Of a DNA stretch of 64,000 nt, positions 34,881 through 44,550 are shown one piece after another (within the stretch, counting starts at the first letter, position 1; every line of letters begins with the position of its first letter). The notes beneath the pieces are model-generated. The model was not told the DNA's origin. It saw nothing but the letters and a program-made list of their open reading frames with translations, and did no database searches. Both the position numbers and the translations under genes were made by a program. Source of the stretch: Brachypodium distachyon (lineage: Eukaryota > Streptophyta > Magnoliopsida > Poales > Poaceae); the NCBI RefSeq assembly GCF_000005505.3, contig NC_016132.3, positions 19,954,501 to 20,018,500 of the forward strand, given 5' to 3'.

Positions 34881-36845
34881 ATGGCGGAGGACGGCGAGGA
34901 GAAGCTGCTCGCGACGGTTCAGCACATCGTGCAGACGCTGGGGAGCAGCGACACCATGACGGAAGACATCCTCAAGGTATTCTCCAACTACGACGGCCGC
35001 CTCTCGCTCGACAAGCTCTACGCCGCGCGCGGCGCCGCGGCCGCGGCGGTAGCGGCTGGCGGTGGGGGTGGCGGGGGAGAGCGGTCGTTGCCGGCGTCGC
35101 CGCCGCTGCCCCCGCCGCCGCAGGCGGCGGTGTCTGGCTCCGCGGCCAGGCCGCCGCCCGTGACGTCCATGGAACGGACTGTGCGCACGCTGGACCGCCA
35201 GATCTCGCAGTTTGTGACCATGAATAGGCTGATTTGGGCCGATTCCGTGGACGCCGACACGTTCCTGGAGGCGGTCGACGACCTCATCGGAACCGTGCAG
35301 GAGCTGGATGCCGCGGGGACCAACCGCGTCCTGCTCGACCGCGCGGACGAGCTGCTCAGCCGGTGCATGGCGCGGCTCGAGGATGAGTTCCGGGCGCTCA
35401 TCGAACGCCCCGACGACGCGGCCCCCTTGGCGCCTGGCGGGTTCGGGTCGGACGGGAGCGATGACGAGGAGTTCTACGGCGGCGCCGATGGCTACGCTGA
35501 CGAGCCGATCCCGATCGCCAAGCCGGTCACCGACTACGACGTTGTGATCGACGCGCTCTCGCCAGGGTCGATTGCGAACGTGCACCAGATCGCACGGCGG
35601 ATGGTGGACGCCGGCTTCGGCCGCGAATGCGCCGAGGCCTATGCCGCTGCCCGGCGCTGCTTCGTCGACGAGAGTGTTGCACGTCTCGGCGTCCGACCGC
35701 GTACCGCCGAGGAGGTCCATGCATCCCCCTGGGAAGAGCTCGAGGTTGAAATCGCCCGCTGGATCCCGGCTTTCAACATGGTTTTCCGCATCTTGATTCC
35801 CAGCGAGCGCCGCCTCTGTGACCGCGTCTTCGACAGTCTTGCCCCCTTCGGTGATCTCGCCTTCATTGCTGCTGTGCGCACTCAGGCAATACAGCTCATA
35901 GCATTCGGGGATGCTATTTCTTCCTCCAGCCGCTCGCCGGAGCGCCTCTTCCGTGTTGTGGACATGTATGAGGCTGTGCGGGACATCCTTCCTGACCTTG
36001 ACCCTGTGTTCTCTGACCCTTACTCTGCGGCACTCCGCGCAGAGGTCTCTGCAGTGTGCAACACCCTAGGCTCCTCAATCAAAGGTATATTCATGGAACT
36101 GGAAAATCTCATCCGCCGTGACCCTGCCCGGGTAGCTACCCCTCGTGGTGGCATACACCCCATTACTCGGTATGTCATGAACTATCTCCGTGCCGCATGT
36201 GGGTCGCGGCAGACATTGGAAGAGGTGATGGAAGGTGACATTGGTGCTGGTGGCAGAGCTGCTGTCGCCGTGGACCCTGACCGTTCCACATCTTCGCTAG
36301 CTGTGCACATTGCATGGATCATGGATGTTCTCCACAAGAATTTGGATACAAAGTCTAAGATTTACCGAGATCCATCACTAGCTTGCATTTTCTTGATGAA
36401 CAACGGCAAGTACATTATCCAGAAAGTGAATGATAGTGAGCTAGGTGTTCTACTCGGTGATGACTGGATCAAGCAGATGACAAGTAGAGTGCGACGCTGG
36501 AGCATGGATTACCAGCGGACAACATGGGGCAAGGTTACAACCGTGCTGCAGATCGGTGGTCCTGGTGTTGGTGCGCTCCCAGCCAAGGCAATGATGCAGA
36601 AATTACGGATGTTTAACACCTACTTTGAGGAGATCTACTCAGCACAATCAGAGTGGGTGATAGCAGATGATCAATTGAGGATGGACGTTAGGGGGGCAGT
36701 GGAGGATTCAGTGATGCCAGTGTATGCAACTTTGATTGCTAGGTTAAAATCGTCTCCTGAAACTGGGCGTGACCTATTCATCAAGTACACCCCTGAAGAT
36801 GTCCAGGCACATATCGAACACTTGTTTGAAGGCGGAGCGAACTGA
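34881..36845 (+). CDS. EXO70B: Exocyst subunit EXO70, B-type
   Basis: Subunit of the exocyst complex that tethers secretory vesicles to the plasma membrane; plant B-type members also act in immunity and autophagy-related vacuolar transport. Intronless, 654 residues. The start at 34881 gives MAEDGEEKLLATVQHIVQTL, the conserved N-terminus; an in-frame ATG at 34782 would add 33 unconserved residues. Residues ~51-95 are an Ala/Gly/Pro low-complexity insert. An acidic linker and the TDYDVVIDALSPGSI segment (about 213) precede the C-terminal EXO70 domain, with RLCDRVFDSL, SPERLFRVVDMYEAVRD, the hallmark ELENLIRRDPA, HPITRYVMNYLRAA, and a C-terminus IKYTPEDVQAHIEHLF, where family members bind lipid. 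The B subgroup comes from overall resemblance to Arabidopsis EXO70B1 as remembered. Confidence 0.95.
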   Translation: MAEDGEEKLLATVQHIVQTLGSSDTMTEDILKVFSNYDGRLSLDKLYAARGAAAAAVAAGGGGGGGERSLPASPPLPPPPQAAVSGSAARPPPVTSMERTVRTLDRQISQFVTMNRLIWADSVDADTFLEAVDDLIGTVQELDAAGTNRVLLDRADELLSRCMARLEDEFRALIERPDDAAPLAPGGFGSDGSDDEEFYGGADGYADEPIPIAKPVTDYDVVIDALSPGSIANVHQIARRMVDAGFGRECAEAYAAARRCFVDESVARLGVRPRTAEEVHASPWEELEVEIARWIPAFNMVFRILIPSERRLCDRVFDSLAPFGDLAFIAAVRTQAIQLIAFGDAISSSSRSPERLFRVVDMYEAVRDILPDLDPVFSDPYSAALRAEVSAVCNTLGSSIKGIFMELENLIRRDPARVATPRGGIHPITRYVMNYLRAACGSRQTLEEVMEGDIGAGGRAAVAVDPDRSTSSLAVHIAWIMDVLHKNLDTKSKIYRDPSLACIFLMNNGKYIIQKVNDSELGVLLGDDWIKQMTSRVRRWSMDYQRTTWGKVTTVLQIGGPGVGALPAKAMMQKLRMFNTYFEEIYSAQSEWVIADDQLRMDVRGAVEDSVMPVYATLIARLKSSPETGRDLFIKYTPEDVQAHIEHLFEGGAN

Positions 36846-37341
36846 TGAGTTTCCCGGTACCTCGTGGTGCTTGTGTGACGCAGCTCTAGCCTATTACTCT
36901 CTTGGATTTGTGAAGTTGCTGTCATGGATCTTGGTGAATATCTGGGCCTCAGTAACGGTGATATTCTTACCTCAGCCTTGTATTGTTGTATCACTTATAT
37001 TTTTTCCTCCATGAAGAAATTATGGGGTTTAGCAAATTCTGTTCATGATTGTAGGTGTATGTATGTTGACTAGTAAGGTGATTATTTTGTAACAAAATTA
37101 GGGTTTGATCTTGGATCCAACCACTCCTTCAGTCTAACTTCATAACACCGCAAGTATTTATGGATTTCAATGCTTATTTTAAAAGTTTATGTGGTCAAAC
37201 ATTATTTTAGAAAGTGCTCTATTATGATTTTGTGGATGGTTTAGTTCTATGATTGCAGAAAATCTTCCAAATCATCAAATGCATGGCGGACCTAAACATG
37301 GCATTATCACTTTCTGTAACATTATCAACAGATAGATGCAA

Positions 37342-37677
37342 ATACATGGTGACCAGGTGAGTCTATAGCAGATGAACTTCAGCACATATTGAATTTCTCC
37401 AAGATATTGCTGGTAGTAACCTAGTAGTTTGAACAAGGTGTTCTGTGAAGTTGGGAGATATTTGCCTTGGTTGTTTAAAATATGGAGTGGTTATATCTTC
37501 TATCAGGTGTGTTTGCTTAGATACATGGTGACAAGGTGAGTCTATGGCAGATGAGCTTCTGCACATATTGGATTTCTCCAAGATATTGCTGGTAGTAACC
37601 TAGTAATTTGAACTGCGAGGTTGGGAGATATTTGCCTTGGTTGTTTAGAATGGTTACATCTTCTAGGGAGTGTCTAT
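37342..37677. repeat. ~180-bp tandem duplication downstream of EXO70
   Basis: A unit starting ATACATGGTGAC(C/A)AGGTGAG and running through CCAAGATATTGCTGGTAGTA and GATATTTGCCTTGG is present at 37342-37520 and again from 37521. The second copy has small deletions and is interrupted near its end by the MITE at 37666; its last bases (CTATCAGGTGTGTC) resume at 37863. Confidence 0.85.
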
Positions 37678-37854
37678 TTCTCAGTCGCCTAAGAAATAGT
37701 TATTTCTCAGTCGACAATTGTATCCATCCAATGAAGATTTTCTTATCCATTGGACCTACATTAATCTTACATGAATCTCAATGATTGAATCAAAAGGTTG
37801 TTATCATCGACTACGAAATAGTTATTTCTCAGTCGCGTAAGAAATGGCAAAACC
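37666..37854. mobile_element. Mutator-like MITE with 10-bp target duplication
   Basis: ACATCTTCTA occurs at 37656-37665 and again at 37855-37864, and the uninterrupted tandem copy at 37494-37503 (ATATCTTCTA) shows the empty site. Inside, both ends carry ATTTCTCAGTCG or ATTTCTTACGC-type blocks in inverted orientation, and TAGTTATTTCTCAGTCG occurs twice. A 9-10 bp duplication is typical of the Mutator superfamily. Confidence 0.7.
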
Positions 37855-38736
37855 ACATCTTCTATCAGGTGTGTCTCTGGGAATGAGTAGTAGCCTGTAG
37901 CCTAGTCTCAGGGTTGTTCAGCTGTTTGGCGTTTCAGTTTACATGACTGTTTTGCATCTGAAATATGATTGGGGGTGGTTGTAATATTTTTCTATTACTG
38001 TTGAATGGTTGATACTTTAAGATGGTATCTCCAATGCTCCGCCTTATCTTTTCCTTTGGTCTTAAGAATCATATTAACATCCATTGAAGTTGGGAACATG
38101 TCATTTTTGTCCACAAAGGCTGTAAAGAGGAGCTCTTCCAAAAATTCATTGTGGATAGCTCTAGTAACTAACTTCCATGCAAGCAAACTAAAATGCATAT
38201 GGTTAATATTTTGTTCATGTATGTTCCTTTATGTTAACTGTGGTTGCTGATGTGCAGTTGTCAGTTTATCGTTTATGCTTATCATAGATATCCTCAATCC
38301 TCATGCAGCTGCGAACAACCAAATACACAAATGTTGTGCTTGTCCATTACTTGGCAGTATACTTCAATATTCAGTAATTTTCATTTCTTAAATGAAATGA
38401 AGTTTGTTCGGCACTTATTCTAGTAGGAGTAGACAAGCACACAAGTGCGCACCTGTATGTCCCTTTTTGATTAAATTTGCCGGTTTGTCTGTTAGTTTGA
38501 GTTCGACATATCAGTTTTGTGTGTTTACTTAAACTAAATTGCTCATTGTAACTTGCCACTGAAATCATCTTTGGTTGTTTAATGAGGTTCATATATTTGA
38601 TGCGTACTTCCTCTACTGTGTGGAAAAGAATCGGCCTGGTTTCCCTCTGACATCAGTGGCTGTGAGCTGAGATTGTGGCTTCTAGAACACTTAGAACTGT
38701 TGCGAATCATGTTAAATTTTCCCTAATATACAACCT

Positions 38737-38826
38737 AGCAATTTTCTGGTCTTCAGTTTAAGCACACCCTGTTATTGAGATAGCAATTTTCTGGTCTTCA
38801 GTTTAAGCGCACCCTGTTACTGAGAT
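38737..38826. repeat. Two 45-bp tandem copies
   Basis: AGCAATTTTCTGGTCTTCAG ... CACCCTGTTA(T/C)TGAGAT is repeated directly at 38737-38781 and 38782-38826 with two substitutions. Recent slippage-type duplication in non-coding DNA. Confidence 0.9.
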
Positions 38827-39322
38827 TCTGGTTTGAGCAGTGTATCCTCGTTACTTCCATTACACATTGGAATATTGATCTGAACCAATTTTAGCCTTTG
38901 ATTAGTGGGGATGTACTTCTGGAGAATCTTGCAAGCTGCATCCTCCTTTGGATCATTATCGGATGCAGGGAGAGCTAGATTTGTTCTGTAGCTTTTGAGT
39001 TCCGCCTTTGGATCATCAAATAAAAACCACTGGAGGCTGCAGTCTCAGGCCTGAGGCCGGAAGAACTTGTTTTTTTTCTTCCCGTGTCCATCGAAGCCGG
39101 ATTCAGTTTTGGAGCTAAACCTGTGGGTAGATTGCACTTCGTCGGTAGATCAAAACTATCCTAACTCCCTGTGGAGTGTCGACTCCACACAAATACGAAC
39201 TAGGAAATAAACTCGGAAAAAGTCTATTTGAATCAAGTCCTAGAAACTAGAGATCAGATCAACGTCTACAATGCAAAGGTCAAGAGATCACGTCAGTGCT
39301 ACAATAGCTCTTCCCCGCCGGC

Positions 39323-41979
39323 CTACTGCAGGAACTTGCTAGATCCGGCGGTTGTCATGGTCCGCTCCGGCGGCGGCGCCGTGCCGCCATCGTCACCATG
39401 CCACACGTCCTGCGCGCCCGGCACGGCGGCGTTCAGCCCGCCCTGGTCCTGCTGCTTCATGATGAGCACCGAATAGGGCGTGTGGAAGTCGGAGGACGCG
39501 AGGAGGTCGCCGATGACGCCGAGCTCCGGGCACTCGCTCCAGTCCGACAGCCCGTTGGCCGACATCACCGGGTACCACCTGTGCCGCATGCCGACGATGA
39601 CGAGGTCGTAGCCGGCCTTGTCGAGGCCCCTGAGCACCTCGACGATCTTCTCCATGTCGCCCACGAGCTCCTCCTGGACCTGCAGGTTCATGCTCCTGCT
39701 CCTCGCCGCCAGCGCCTTCACCTCTTCGATGGCGCGGTTGTCGATCCGCCGGTCCGACGGGTCGTCCTTGATGCCCCGGGTCGGCAGGAACCGTATGACG
39801 GCCACCCTGGACCCCGGGTGCCGCGCCATGCGCGCCGCGTAGGCCAGGGCTTCGCGGTCGTCGCCGCCCCCGAAGAAGAGTGCCGCCACGGCCGCGCTGA
39901 ATCCCATGACGCTCGTCGTTGACGAGCGGCTGTTGCTGCTGCCGCCTCTGGAGGAGCTGTCCTGCAACGGCCCCGGGATGAAAGCGCTCAGGCCCACGCT
40001 GCCGGCGTTGCGGTCGACGAACACGCCCACGGAACACGGCGCCACCTGCATCACCTTGCGGTTCACGACGCGGAGCCCCATGGCTGCGCGCATGCCGCCG
40101 GCCAGCATGTGGCGCTTGTGGTAGTGCAGGACGATGAGCGACGTGCGCTTGTCCACGGCGAGGCGGCACACCTCGTCGTGCATGGAGGAGTAAGGGGAGA
40201 TGGTGGTGAACGGGTGCACGGACACGGCGCCCTCCGGGTGCCGCAGCTCGTACTGGAAGAAGGCGTTGATGACGCGTTCGGAGTCCGTGGACGGCTGCTG
40301 CGGCGCGCTGGAGCGGGGCTTGTGGGGTATGAACACGGGCGCGGAGCGGCCCGCGAGCTCGACGAGCTGGAGGAGGAAGAGGCTGATGGGCGTCTGTGGC
40401 GTGGCGTAGGACGCCTCGAGCAGCGCCAGCGTGCCCTGCACGTGGGACTCGTCGTGGACGCACGCCAGGATCCGCAGGTCCGCGTCCGCCTTCAGGTGCT
40501 GCACCGTGCGCCGCTTGTACACGGCGTACCGCCGCGCCGGGTCGTACAGCAACGCCGCCACCGGCACCGACACCGCCGTCATCGACACCGACGTGAACAC
40601 CAGCGCGCTGAAAGTGTGCTTGCCGATCAGCTGCATCCAATCGGTCAATCAATGATTCTTGTTACCAGCGAGAAGAACGATGACCGATCAATTTAATTGA
40701 ATTTGATTAATCACCTTGTTGGTCATGAAGAAGGTGAAGGTGATGACCTCGACGATGCCCTTGGAGTTCATGAAGAAGCTGAGCGACACGGCGTCCCGGA
40801 GGGGGATCTCGAGGTACAGCGACGACGCCAAGACCCCAGCCAGCTTGCCGAGCCATCCGAGGAACAGGACGAGCTGCAGCCTGCCCCAGTGAATCTCCCA
40901 CATGTCCGTGCTGAGGCCGGTCATGGCGTAGTAGAGCGGCAGGATGATCCCGGACACCATGGCCTCGATCTTCTCCCCGAGGGCCGTCCCCAGCGGCGGG
41001 CCGTCGGGGATCGCCAGGCCCAGCATGAGCGCGCCGTGGAACGAGTTGGTGCCGATGCAGTCGCTGTAGAGCCCGACCAGGAGCACGATGAGGAGGAAGA
41101 AGAAGACGTATGTCTCGTCCACGGGGCTCCCCGCGGGGGTGCGCTCGATCACCAGCAACGCGATGGGCCGCACCACGAGCAGGATGAAGCCCACGAGGGC
41201 AGCCACGGACAGGAAGGCCCAGAGCGAGGTTGCCGGGGACACGAGGAAGGCCTCGACGAGCACGTAGCCCACCATGATGAGCCACGCGATGCCGTCCGTG
41301 GTCATGGACGCCGACATGGCGATCCGGCCCAGGTCCGAGTTGAGGAGGTTGAGCTCCGACAGGATGGGCGAGAGCACCGCGAAGGAGGTGACGGACAGCG
41401 ACGCGGTCAGCGCGAAGAGGAAGGTGGACCGCTTCGACATGTCCTCCTCGACCTCCAGCCCTTCGCCGGAGGAGAAGGACGCCGTCAGGGCCAGCGGGAT
41501 GAGGAAGCCGGACAGGCCGATCACCACGCCCTTCTTGCCCGACCGGACGGCCAGCCTCGGGTCCATCCGAACGCCGATGAGGAAGATGACGTACATCAGC
41601 CCGAACGTGGCGATCGTGTTCAGCACGGGCTCCCCCCTCGCCGGGAACACCTGCTGCTTGAACGCCTCGTTGCGGCACAGCAACGACGGGCCTAGGATAA
41701 TGCCGCCCTGCATCATCATCAAGGAACCCCAAATTAGATTCTCGACGATTAATTTCGCCGTGGCAACAAGCAAATTATGATATGTACCATGATCTCGGAC
41801 ACGACGCGGGGCTGCTTGAGCGGCTTGAGGAGGACGTAGAGGACGCGGGTGAAGGCGACGATGAGAGCGAGCTGCACGCCGAGCAGGGGCAGCGACGACG
41901 AGAGCGGGTTGCCGCCCTGGAAGATGTTCCGGCCCGTGCCAGAGGTCTGCGGGACGACATAGCAGTCGACCTTGTCCAT
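39323..41979 (-). CDS. CHX-type cation/H+ antiporter (CPA2 family)
   Basis: Membrane exchanger of monovalent cations, chiefly K+, against protons, placed by family at endosomal, prevacuolar or plasma membranes, acting in pH and K+ homeostasis. Three exons in frame: 41788..41979, 40715..41707, 39323..40630, giving 830 residues, normal for CHX. Residues ~30-430 form the Na+/H+ exchanger domain with 10-12 membrane spans: QLALIVAFTRVLYVLL, GGIILGPSLL, FGLMYVIFLIGVRMDP, ASMTTDGIAWLIM, the signature HGALMLGLAIPDGPPLG, and SLSFFMNSKGIVEV. Residues ~435-830 form the long cytosolic tail with two universal-stress-like halves (LRILACVHDESHV, DLVIVGMRH). It reads like the CHX15-CHX20 branch. The C-terminus ends in a Gly/Pro-rich tail. 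Confidence 0.94.
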
Positions 41980-42632
41980 TTAATTCAATTCCGCGGCGGC
42001 TGCTGCTGCCTGCGCCGTCGTCGCCCTGGTTCTTCTTGCCTTAGGCCGTTTCTTCCATGGCGGGTTGCGCGGTGGATGGGAGGAGGAGAGACGAAGGGAG
42101 GAGGAGAAGGCGAGAGGAAACAATGACATGTCAAAAAAGCTTTAGAACTTGATAGGCTTGAGAATATATTGAGTTCGGCATGTTTTGGTTTCTCGTGGCT
42201 AGAAATTGCCAACGTTGTCGATTCTTCGATACAGGCGGGCGATCTCGGCGTACGTTCAGGAATAGCAGACCTAAAATTGAACGGTGCGGAACAACAACGT
42301 TGATCGATGATATGATAAGTTCCAACCGGATGCTTGTGTTCTATGCAAAAGCCCTGTTCTCACTTCTCAGCATTAAATTAATTTTATGAAAGCAATATAC
42401 TAATATCTGCAGAATTAATACGAGTAGAATTAACTTAGAGTTGTACAAGTTGGTAGGTTTTTCTAGAAGTTTGATTAAACTTTAAGACGACACTAGAACA
42501 TCGTATGAAAAGAAGCTGAGGGAGCATGTAATATGTCCAACTAAAACGAACCAAACGGCTACGAGCAAAACGGAGTGACCCAAGTCAAAATTCCCATCTC
42601 ATCAAGCGAACTGTTCTCTTTCTGCTGCAATT
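41980..42632. other. Spacer between the DREB-like 3' end and the CHX 5' end
   Basis: 650 bp. Both neighbours are minus-strand genes, so this holds the CHX promoter and leader (from 41980) and the DREB-like 3' UTR (up to 42632). No element or extra gene is visible. Confidence 0.5.
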
Positions 42633-44550
42633 TCAGTCACCCAGCGCCCACAACGGCGAGTCGAGGACGTCGTCGTCAAACCCGTCGATCTGGTAATCCT
42701 CACTCTTCCTGTCGGGGTAGTATGCCAACATCTCGGTGCTAGGATCCATGTTGAAGTACCAGGCAATGTCAGGATAATCCAGGTAGTCAGCAAACACTTC
42801 CTCTTGCGCAGCCCAGGAAGCACCACAATGCCAAGTGATTCCCATGTCACCACTGCCACCATGCGCCGACATCGGCTTGACTTCATGTTCATCGAAGACG
42901 GAGGCAGTCACCATTGGCTTCACTTCATACTCATCGAAGACAGAGGTGGCGGTGCCGGCGACCATCGGTTTCACACCGTGCTCACCGAAGAGAGAGGCGG
43001 GGGCACCCACCGGCTTCATCCCGTGCTCGCCGAAGACAGAGGCGGCGGCGGCCACCGGCTTCACAGCATGCTCGCCGAAGACGGAGCCGTCTGCCGCGGC
43101 GGTGGGGGAGGCAGATGGGAGGTTGAGGCGCGCGCTGGGACCATGGATCGCCACGGCGGCCCTGTCATACGCCATGGCAGCATCGACGGCGGTGGCGAAG
43201 GTACCCAGCCACTGTCGCTTGCTGGCGTTGGGGTCGCGGATCTCGGCAACCCACGTGCCCCACCGGCGCTGCCGGACACCCCGGTACTTGTGGTGCACCT
43301 TCTCCAGGCTCCCCTTCCCTGCATGAGCCGCCGGAGTCCGGAAAGCCTTCACCTTAGTTCGCTTCTTCCTGCTCGCACTGCACGTTAAACAGCGCAACGC
43401 TCATCACGCCTCAAATCTCAGTTGAATCCAAACTGCCAACGTTTTAGGCATGGTTAATCAACACTTATCAGCGTGGATATTATACTACTCAAGCATGATA
43501 CTACCAGTAAGAAAATGCATATAAATGTGCTGTGCGATGCTTCAAGCTGAATTCTGATATTGTGGTTTTGCAGTTGCGGTTCCTGATTGGAACTGCACCA
43601 GCATGTTTGCAAGAACATTTGCTGGATTGGCAAAGTTCAGTACTATTTCATTTATTTAAATTTTAGGAGCAAATGCATCATGCTAAACACTATAGTACTA
43701 TAGGAAGGAATTAAGAAATGTTGCCATCTTGGATCGGCAGGATGCCAGGATTGCAAAAGAGAAGCTTTATAAATAATCTGAAGTTTATGTTGAACACCGA
43801 AACTCCCTTTTGTCCCCCTTGTATCAGTTCGACTGAACAACAAAAAAATATCTCCAGTCAATCTATTACAATAGAGTGCACAGTACACACGCTACCCTTT
43901 GCATCAACAACTGCAAATTAAGTGGATATAAAATGCATACAATGTTCAGAAACTATCAATGATATCAGTCTATGATATGCTGTCCAATTTACAAAAACTT
44001 CCAAGCTGTAACCTAAATATTTTTCCCCCTGTTGTGGGATTCATTTGAGTACTACAATTACAGTTACAAATAAAAGCTAGTTCCAAATTTATTTATTTAT
44101 TTATTAGAAGACAAAACAATTTCCATTTTCTAAAACGAAATGGTTCAGAACACAATGTATATGTGCTCATCGGCCCAAATTTGAACCCTTTTAATCTCTG
44201 AATAAGAACACGCAGAAACTAATTTCTTAGTTATCACATTGCTAACATAATCCTCAGTATATCAGCCAAAATATCTCTACCAGCAATCAATCCCAACAAT
44301 AGGCATAATCCGCACACTACAACAGCGGATAACGTGCGCTTGCAATTAATCGACGCCAGAACGACATCGATTGGACGCGCACGGAACAAGCAAACTAGAG
44401 CTCACCAAAACCCCAGGCACCAACGAAAAAACCCCACTCCCAAAGCAAAACTGCAGGATTCCGGGCGGAGATCACGAACTAAACAAATAGAACAGCGAAA
44501 TGCCGCAACTCCTGTTTTTACCTGGAAGTTTTCGCCGGCGCCTGCTCCAT
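42633..44550 (-). CDS. AP2/ERF transcription factor, DREB-like, with a 29-nt first coding exon
   Basis: Nuclear transcription factor with one AP2 domain, expected to bind DRE/GCC-type elements in stress-responsive promoters. The large exon (42633..43377) has no in-frame ATG upstream: an in-frame TGA lies at 43401-43403, and a good acceptor (TTTAACGTGCAG) precedes 43377. The minus strand offers ATG GAG CAG GCG CCG GCG with a GTAAAA donor at 44521, so exon 1 is 44522..44550; joining restores frame (774 nt, 257 residues). A short first exon and long intron are usual in the DREB2 group. After a basic RKKRTKVK segment the AP2 domain runs from residue 41 ([20 protein letters not shown] ...). It has Val14 as in DREBs but Asp19 as in ERFs. 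Five SVFxEHxVKP-like repeats follow, then an acidic C-terminus ([13 protein letters not shown]). Confidence 0.85.
42868..43085 (-). repeat. Five in-frame repeats encoding a ~15-residue SVFGEH..VKP unit
   Basis: Within the AP2 gene, units reading [44 protein letters not shown] and [11 protein letters not shown] follow each other with Ala/Gly/Thr spacers of 3-6 residues. At DNA level the repeats are 42-51 bp and diverged by several substitutions each, with codon triplets kept, so selection has maintained frame. Confidence 0.88.

Larger units (their letters stand above)
36846..39322. other. Gene-free region between convergent EXO70 and CHX genes
   Basis: 2.5 kb holding the two 3' UTRs. Apart from the repeats listed separately (37342-37677, 37666-37854, 38737-38826), I see no coding or RNA gene. 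Open frames here are all under 85 codons and motif-free. Confidence 0.5.

Noticed and set aside
34701..35720. 339-codon minus-strand frame opposite EXO70
   Set aside because: Antisense shadow of a GC-rich exon, no motif.
39393..40652. 419-codon open frame in another reading frame of the CHX gene
   Set aside because: Arg/Pro/Ala-rich shadow of the real exon; the CHX frame shows clear universal-stress-like motifs.
40697..41695. 332-codon plus-strand frame opposite CHX exon 2
   Set aside because: Composition-driven antisense frame (His/Arg/Glu-rich) over a confirmed transmembrane exon.
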